The notes beneath the pieces were generated by a model that was not told the origin of the DNA, did not search any database, and saw only the letters and a program-made list of their open reading frames with translations. Positions 57,640 to 64,000 of a DNA stretch of 64,000 nt are shown piece after piece. The translations under genes were made by a program, and so were the position numbers. Source of the DNA: Syngnathus acus (lineage: Eukaryota > Chordata > Actinopteri > Syngnathiformes > Syngnathidae); contig NC_051095.1 of the NCBI RefSeq assembly GCF_901709675.1, positions 27,737,456-27,801,455 of the forward strand. Reading direction: 5' to 3'. The first letter of the stretch is position 1. Each line of letters opens with the position of its first letter.

Positions 57640-58290
57640 AGCTGCGGAGCCTGACCTGCCGGAGCTTCTCGTCCTCTGCCTGCTTCATGCGTCGCTCGGC
57701 CTCCTCCGCTTGCACCTCCTCCTCTACCTTGACCTGCCGGAGCTTCTCGTCCACTGCCTGCTTCATGCGCTGCTCTCCCTCCTCCGCTTGCATCTTGAAC
57801 TTGTGCAGGTCATCCAGGGCCTTCTGCTTGGAGGCATTCTTCTCTGCCTCGGCTTTGCACATCTGCTCGGCCTCCCCCTGAGCAGCTATATGCAGCTTCT
57901 CGGCATCGGCAGCTCGGTTGCGAAGCTGCTGAAGTTCCACATCGGTCGTTCTCTTCTGGTTGATGGGGTCTCCAGCTGGAGTCGAATGATGCGTATCTAC
58001 TCCTCAATCCTCGTCGCACGTGTACTTCCTCTTCACATTATATGGCATTTTCGGTGTTCTCCTTCAAGTGGCTTTTGATGTAGCAGCACAGCTGGAGAAT
58101 TCAGCTCCACTAAGTCTGCAGAGCGGCAGTGAAGGCCTTGATGGTCTTCCTACCAGGGTGTCCGTCTCTCAAAAGCTTGTCTCTCGTCACCTGCACGGTG
58201 ACCATTTTTTTCTCCCGCAGCGCCAGCGCTCACATCAGACCCGCGTAGTTGTCCTTCTGGGCCACCATGTTGGTGTTGCACTCACTCCAG
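57640..58290 (-). pseudogene. Plectin-like gene fragment, degenerate
   Basis: Reading the minus strand from 58290: a stretch with DGHPGRKTIKAFTAALQT, then ILQLCCYIKSHLKENT and KRKYTCDED, resembling a spectrin-repeat part of plakins. It then passes, with a frame change at about 58015, to RIEE-stop-IRIIRLQLET, ELQQLRNRAADAEKLHIAAQ, KQKALDDLHKFKMQAEE and two copies of (A/G)E(R/Q)RMKQA(V/E)DEKLRQV. RIEEEIRxxRLQLE and the heptad rod that follows are typical of plectin, a cytoskeletal linker. Several stops and the unusual joint of spectrin repeat to rod show that it is not functional. It abuts the broken end of LINE A. Confidence 0.65.
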
Positions 58291-58629
58291 TGGTAGTTAA
58301 ATTTAGCATTTGCAATCTCCTAATTCACAATTTAGCTTTATCCAATCCCATGGTGCATAACTGATTGACCTTAGTCTTACAAACTCCTTTGTGCACCATT
58401 TTAGCCAATTTCATCCCAGTCTAACAATTTTACACGTAAAGACAAACAGACAGCACACGGGCCCACAAATAAACTCACAAACAGTGCGAACAAAAAATAC
58501 CATCACCATCTATTTTAATATTCTGTCGATACTATTTCACTGCATTAGTGAATGTATCTCCTCAATTTGCATGTAAACGTGGCCTATGGCCAACTTTTCG
58601 AAGAGCACAAAAACACTTTTTTTTATATA
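58291..58629. other. No gene recognised
   Basis: AT-rich sequence between the plectin-like fragment and the family A element; no motif or repeat was recognised. Confidence 0.5.
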
Positions 58630-59397
58630 CCGTATTTTCCGCACTATTAGGCGCACTTAAAAACTTAAAATTTACTCAAAAAAACACAGTGCGCCTTATA
58701 ATGCAGAGCGCCTTATATATGGATCAATTGATGAATTTGTTGATCCATACTGGTTGTACACAGCGCTCTGCCAAAATGTTTCAGTATGTTTTAGTACGAC
58801 AAGTAAATTACAAGGTCGCATCGCTTCCTAGCATTATGGCAACCGTGGTCAGGGGGCGTCACTGAATAGCTGTTGTACCCGCGAGGCTATTTCATTTCAA
58901 AATAGGCTGTTCCGTTAATGTTTTCGAGTACGTTTACGGATCAATATCCAACGGAATCATAAATAAGCAGCACCAATGTGTTAAATCAGTCTTTAGTCGG
59001 TTCCGATCACTTTTATGGGAGAGAGTTTGAGAAACGTGATTGTTTACAGGGGGCTGCCACGACACTTTGCTGAGGCTCATGGGAGTCTGAGAGCTGAGGC
59101 TCATGGGAGTTTGCGGTTGGCTAATGCTATAATGATAGCTGCTATACGCACGAGGCTATTTCATTTCAAAATAGGATGCTCCGTTAATGTTTCGAGTAAA
59201 TTTACGGATCGACATGGAAGGGAAACATAAGTAAGCAGTACCAATGTGTTAGATCGAACTTTAGTCAGTTCCGATCATTTTATACGAGATAGTGTGAGAA
59301 ATGTGATTGTTTACAGGGTGCTGCCACGACACTTTACTGAGGCTCATGGGAGTCTGCGAGGTGAGGCTCATGGGAGTTTGCGGGTGGCTAATGATAT

Positions 59398-61475
59398 AAT
59401 TACATCATGAAGTGCATTGATGATGTGACCCACTCGAAATTCATTCACTCGGGCTAACTGGAAGCCATGGCTGACAGGGGCTGTCCTCAGGCTGCTGAGG
59501 GCCAGGGACAAAGCCTTCAGAGCGGGGGATGAGGCTGGCTTGAGGACAGCGAGGGCCGACCTGTCCCGGGGCATCAAGGAAGCGAAAAGGGTGTTCTCTT
59601 GCAAGATTACCGCCCACTACAAGGACAGCAGGGACGCACGGAGCCTTTGGCAGGGCATTCAGACCATCACGGACTACAAGCCCGCGCCGCAGAGCTGTGA
59701 GGGCGACGTCCGTCTGCTCGACGATCTTAACCGCTTCTTTGCTCGCTTCGACGCTCAGAACAGCACTTACCCGCTGAAGACCCCTCCCCCTCCACACGAG
59801 CAGCCCCTGTCCCTCTCTGCCGATAGCGTGAGGAGGGTGCTTGCCGCTATCACCACCCGTAAGGCGGCGGGCCCTGACAACATCCCAGGTCGAGCGCTGA
59901 AGGACTGCGCTGGGGAGCTGACGGGTGTCTTCATGGACATCTTTAACATTTCCCTGCAGCAGGCCATCGTCCCTTCGTGTTTCAAGGCTGCCACCATCGT
60001 ACCTGTGCCGAAAAAACCTGCTCCGTCCTGCTTCAATAACTACCGCCCCGTGGCACTGATGCCCATCATCATGAAGTGCTTTGAGCGGCTTGTCATGGAG
60101 CACATCAGATCCATTCTCCCCCCCACCATAGACCCCTTCCACTTTGCCTACCGAGCCAAACGGTCCTCTGAGGATGCCATCTGCTCTGCCCTCCACTCGG
60201 CCCTCACCCACCTGGAGAGAAGGGACTCGTATGTGAGATTGCTGTTTGTGGACTTCATTTCTGCCTTCAACACCATTGTGCCACAACGACTCATCTGCAA
60301 ACTCGACGAGCTGGGCCTCAGTACCTACCTCTGCAACTGGCTACTGGACTTCCTCTGTCAGAGGCCTCAGGTGGTACGTGTTGGCGACAAAATCTCCGCC
60401 AGCATCACGCTGAGCACGGGGGCCCCCCAAGGCTGCGTGCTCAGTCCGCTGATCTTCACCCTGCTGACGCATGACTGCACTGCAACCTACAGCAACAACC
60501 GCAGAGTGAAATTTGCTGACGACACGACTCTGCTGGGTCTCATCACCAAGGGCGACGAGACTCAATACAGGTTGGAGGTTGACCTTCTGACCACGTGGTG
60601 CAGGGACAACGACCTCCTGCTGAACGTCAACAAGACCAAGGAGGTTGTTGTTGACTTCCGGAAGGGTCACACCCAACACCTGCCGCTGACCATCGACGGT
60701 GCTGGGGTGGAGAGAGTGAGCAGCACCAGGTTCCTGGGGGTGCACATCAGTGAGGATCTCTCCTGGTCCACCAACACCGCATCACTGGCGAAGAAAGCTC
60801 AGCGCCGCCTGTACTTCCTGCGGAAACTCAGGCGAGCAAGTGCTCCTCCGGCCGTCATGACTACATTCTACCGTGGCACCATTGAGAGCGTCCTCTCCGG
60901 TTGTATCGCTGTTTGGGGTGGTAGCTGCACTGAATACAACATGAGGGCCCTGCAGCGCATAGTGAACACGGCTGGTAAGATTATTGGTGCTTCACTCCCC
61001 TCCCTGAAGGACATTTACACCTCCCATCTCACCTGCAAGGCGACCACGATTGTGAGTGATGTGAGTCACCCCGCTCACTCTTTGTTTGATCTTCTGCCCT
61101 CTGGGAAGAGGTACAGGAGCCTGCGCTCCTGCACCACCAGACTCACCAACAGCTTCATACTCCAGGCTGTTAGGATCCTGAACTCTCTCCCCCCTTCTGC
61201 GTAGCGTCCTGTACTTTTGCGCTATATTCTGACTGTCTGCTGTATGCACTCTTGCTCCATTTTTGCTCCTCTTATTTATTATGTTATTTGCTTATTTATT
61301 ATTTATTCATCACTCTTATTTATTCATTGTTTGTGCCTTCTTGTTTTTATTTTTTTGTGTTGTTTACTTGTATGTATATGGTGTACTATGTCTTGTGGGA
61401 TAGTGGGAACGTAATTTCGATTTCTTTGTGTCTTGGCATGTGAAGAAATTGACAATAAAGCAGACTTTGACTTTT
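59398..61475 (+). pseudogene. L2-like LINE ('LINE D'), 5'-truncated, RT intact
   Basis: Coding begins in the linker after the endonuclease (ANWKPWLTGAVLRLL, about 59453) and is open to TAG at 61202-61204. The RT is complete: [59 protein letters not shown]. The downstream thumb contains [11 protein letters not shown] and [14 protein letters not shown]. The 3' UTR ends GACAATAAAGCAGACTTTGA. It interrupts the family A element at TATAAT / GATAATGATAGC, so a duplication of about 5 bp is possible. It is the best-preserved L2-like RT here, but the endonuclease is gone. Confidence 0.85.
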
Positions 61476-61772
61476 TTTGATAATGATAGCTGCTATACGC
61501 ACGAGGCTATTTCATTTCAAAATAGGCTGCTCCGTTAATGTTTCGAGTAAATTTACGGATCGATATGGAAGGGAAACATAAGTAAGCAGTACAAATGGGT
61601 TAGATCGAACTTTAGTCAGTTCCGATCATTTTATAGGAGATAGTTTGAGAAACGCGATTGTTTACAGAGGGCTCATTGGTTATTGGCTAGTGGATGCATA
61701 CCGCAACCTTAGTCAACCTCAGGTTGTTGCAGTATAGCTTCTATTTTATGTGCCTTTTAATCCGGTGCGCCC

Positions 61773-62185
61773 TGTTAGGGTTTACAGATTATCTTCATCG
61801 TATGATTATGTTGGAATGTAACCTGTAATAATTTACCTAGCTTGTCCTGTCTTAACAAAAGTAGTAGAACAAAGTGCTAAGATCTTTTCAACTGACTAGC
61901 TGCAGAGGAAGCAATCAAAGTTGCCTTGTTTACACAACGTCGTAAAAGACCCCCTGCTATGCTTTGATCAGCAGGCCAGGGGCTTCAACCCCACACCCCC
62001 ACTCTCAAACCCTACTCTGTTTCTCTCAATAAAAATGCTCCTGCATGACGCCAGAGTCAGACGTCATTCGAACATCGCTGTATGCACAGCGACGAATGGA
62101 CTCTCCACCTGCAGGTGTCTAAAAGGACTTACTTGTCTCCCGTGTGGTTCTTGCAAAATAAGTTAGAGTGAGCACCACCCTAACA
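61773..62185 (+). mobile_element. Solo LTR, 413 bp
   Basis: It begins TGTTAGGGTTTAC and ends CACCCTAACA, with a perfect 5-bp duplication CGCCC at 61768-61772 and 62186-62190. An AATAAA signal lies at 62028. The flanks rejoin into the TIR of the family A element. The LTR is unrelated to the Gypsy LTRs of this window, and no internal coding region is present. TG...CA ends with a 5-bp duplication suit a Gypsy, Pao or retrovirus-like origin. Confidence 0.85.
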
Positions 62186-62390
62186 CGCCCTATATATATG
62201 AAATAATTTCTAAAATAAGAAATTCAATGAGGGTGCGCTTTATAATCCAGTGCGCCTTATGGTGCGCAAAATACGGTACTTTAACTATCAGTTATCATCA
62301 CTACTATCTTCCTATGAATATTATCACAGTATTAGCCATACCTTTCACATTATCAAAAGTGCTTTATTATTTTATCATTACTAGGGTGAC

Positions 62391-63178
62391 CAGATTTGCG
62401 TTTCTGAAAAAGAGGACACCTTTTTGGGGGGGGAAGAGGGGGGTAGGTTTTCATTGGTATATGTTATGAAACAAATGACATGGTGTCTGTATAGCAATTG
62501 CATTTATTGGACCGAATAACCTAAAACAACATATGTACAATAATAAAAACATATTTACACTAACAAAAACATATGAAATACGGCCATCGGTGCAGCATTG
62601 GAAAAAAAAAAGGGCTCTCCTCTTCAGTCCTCTTGCACCTTTATTTGCCACAGACACGTACACGGGCTGAATAATTTTTACCTGCCTAAAATCTGATTTT
62701 TGTCATACCTAGGCTGCATCCTCCTTGTTTTATCAAGTCTGAACTGCAAAAATCACATGAAATCTGATTTTAGAAAGACAGATCACAAATCATACATGGA
62801 GGGTGTTTGAAATTAAATACAGATTGGATTTCTGTAAGTGCCTGCCTTACATGTCAAGATGTCTCAGCTTCATAAGGATCACAACCCTGGCAAAAGCACG
62901 GAGACGTTTTATTCAACTTCTCCATGAACGTGCATTTTCGTTTCGGCATTGCTTGCAAAGTGACTAGATTTGAGGAGAAGGGCGTGACTTATTTGCGAAC
63001 AATACAGAGAAACCTCGAATTGAGTCAAATGGAATGGAGTGGCAATTTTATTGACAAAGTACTGTACATGTATTATCTTTGATGCAGTCGAACAAAATCC
63101 CGGACGACTTTGGAATTCCCCTCGGACATTTTTTTAGGTCTCAAAAGTAGGACATGTCTGGGAAAAAGAGGACGTCTG
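62391..63178. mobile_element. TIR-type element, right terminus shortened
   Basis: The left side CTAGGGTGACCAGA and GAAAAAGAGGACACC is mirrored at the right by GGGAAAAAGAGGACGTCTG. A right end GGTCACCCTAG expected by symmetry is missing, and unrelated sequence leads into a TC microsatellite. No coding region is present. Confidence 0.6.
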
Positions 63179-63196
63179 CAGATTTTAGCTATAGTG

Positions 63197-63198
<2 letters not shown>

Positions 63199-63246
<48 letters not shown>

Positions 63247-63252
63247 GCTCTC

Positions 63253-63283
<31 letters not shown>

Positions 63284-63378
63284 GTCTCTCTGTCTGTCTG
63301 TCTATCTGTCTGTCTGTCTGTCTGTCTGTGTCTGTCTGTGTCTCTCTGTCTCTCTCTCTCTCTTTCCCTCTCTCTCTG
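63199..63378. repeat. (TC)n / (TGTC)n microsatellite
   Basis: A TC run is followed by mixed TGTC and TC units. Open frames on both strands here are repeat artefacts. Confidence 0.95.
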
Positions 63379-63419
63379 GATTGGAGTTTGACAGCCCTGA
63401 TCTAGATGATTGTAAAATG

Positions 63420-64000
63420 TTATTTGGCATGTTCCCCGTGTTGTTGTAGCCTCCAGTTGCTGATGGCTTGTGGCAATAGACTGGTGTGCCTTAAGCGCCA
63501 GAAGGATCAGGAGCCAAACGAAATTCTTATTCATAAGGTCGATAAAACTAAAACTTTTTGTTTTTGGTAAGTGTACCTTTTTTATTTGTTATTACCATTT
63601 GCTCTCTCTTTCTTGCTTTCTCTCTTGCTCATTCTTGCTGTCTTTCTCTTACTCTCTCTTTCTCTTACTCCTCCCCCTCTCTCGCTCTCTTTCTACTAGA
63701 CTCAAACTCATTTCTATCGTATTTCAGGAGGACAGTCAAGACAAACACCAACAAGATGACAGTCAAAACAATAACCAACCTTCATCTAATACCACCAATT
63801 CAACTTCAACAATGAATATAAGGACTAGTGTTTGCATTAGCAGTGGTGATGAACTTTGCCCTGGCACCAGCCCCAGTGGATAAAGACGTAACTGGACACG
63901 TAGTGCAGGTGGTCCTAATGGAGGCGGCCCTACAGGAAGTGATGATACTCCTGAAACCGGTGGTCCTGTTGGAGGGTGTCCTGCAGGGAGTGTGTGTGGC
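63420..64000 (+). other. Two weak exon candidates at the window edge
   Basis: A plus-strand segment ending at 63568 is followed by GTAAGTG, and a pyrimidine-rich tract leads to TATTTCAG at 63727. After it, EDSQDKHQQDDSQNNNQPSS is readable, then a stop at 63881 and, in a shifted frame, Gly/Pro/Thr-rich text (GGPNGGGPTGSDD). Splice-site matches of this quality occur by chance and no domain is recognised. The region is cut by the window end. Confidence 0.2.

Larger units (their letters stand above)
58630..62276. mobile_element. TIR element, family A, copy 2, carrying two insertions
   Basis: Ends CCGTATTTTCCGCACTATTA and inverted CCGTATTTTGCGCACCATAA are flanked by TA on both sides. Sequence outside the insertions matches the reverse complement of 318-1164. 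A block starting GAGGCTATTTCATTTCAAAA occurs near 58882, 59152 and 61502. A LINE (59398-61475) and a solo LTR (61773-62185) are inserted. Confidence 0.85.

Noticed and set aside
57626-58078. 150-codon leucine-rich plus-strand frame
   Set aside because: It is antisense to the plectin-like coiled-coil text; heptad Glu/Lys/Gln codons read as Leu/Phe on the other strand.
59441-60286. 281-codon open frame on the minus strand
   Set aside because: It is the antisense shadow of the LINE D reverse transcriptase, which has all expected motifs on the plus strand. The frames at 51422-52159 (plus) and 47659-48189 (plus) are shadows of LINE C and the LINE at 45690.

Overview
This window is eukaryotic, almost certainly from a teleost fish. 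The evidence is interrupted coding exons with GT/AG splice sites (an NK1-class homeobox gene), long CA/TC/TATC/CCAT microsatellites, a tRNA-headed SINE ending in (TGGA)n, fish-type L2-like LINEs, a Tc1 transposon, hAT elements and Ty3/Gypsy-type LTR elements. There are no operons, rRNA genes, true tRNA genes or CRISPR arrays. Most of the sequence is transposable elements (TEs), often nested two or three deep.

Layout. 1-8.2 kb: a hammerhead-like structured end; an 850-bp TIR element; a hAT element carrying a second hAT and a TA-flanked TIR element; a decayed Gypsy gag-pol with a TIR element in its integrase. 8.2-15.4 kb: TIR elements and a 267-bp satellite split by an L2-like LINE and an RTE-like 3' end. 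15.5-24 kb: a broken Tc1 element, TIR elements, a third hAT with a zinc-finger remnant, a 90-bp inverted repeat and a Harbinger-like MITE. 24-35 kb: mostly unassigned sequence, a jockey-type LINE, microsatellites and TIR elements. 36.0-37.5 kb: the only convincing host gene, two 5' coding exons of an NK1 (NKX1-type) homeobox gene on the minus strand; its homeobox exon was not found. 40.8-45.6 kb: a truncated TIR element, a 31-bp minisatellite, a Gypsy-type LTR with a short internal region, and a complete gag-only LTR retrotransposon with target duplications and near-identical LTRs. 45.7-48.3 kb: a LINE open over about 840 codons, lying between two CA microsatellites. 49.7-57.6 kb: a SINE with a perfect 10-bp target duplication, then an old LINE split by two minus-strand LINEs, a solo LTR and a LINE 3' scrap. 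57.6-58.3 kb: a degenerate plectin-like fragment. 58.6-62.3 kb: a second copy of the first TIR element, split by a LINE and another solo LTR. 62.4-64 kb: a further TIR element, a microsatellite and two weak exon candidates.

The elements do not form a pathway. They record successive insertions, and several boundaries are fixed by target-site duplications visible in the sequence. The entries most worth following are the gag-only LTR element, the plectin-like fragment, the TIR family that keeps a 25-codon ORF, the hAT derivatives that keep only their BED zinc finger, the satellite with two TATA-like motifs per unit, the hammerhead-like motif at the left edge and the missing NK1 homeobox exon. 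Family names rest on recognised protein motifs and repeat termini, not on database searches.
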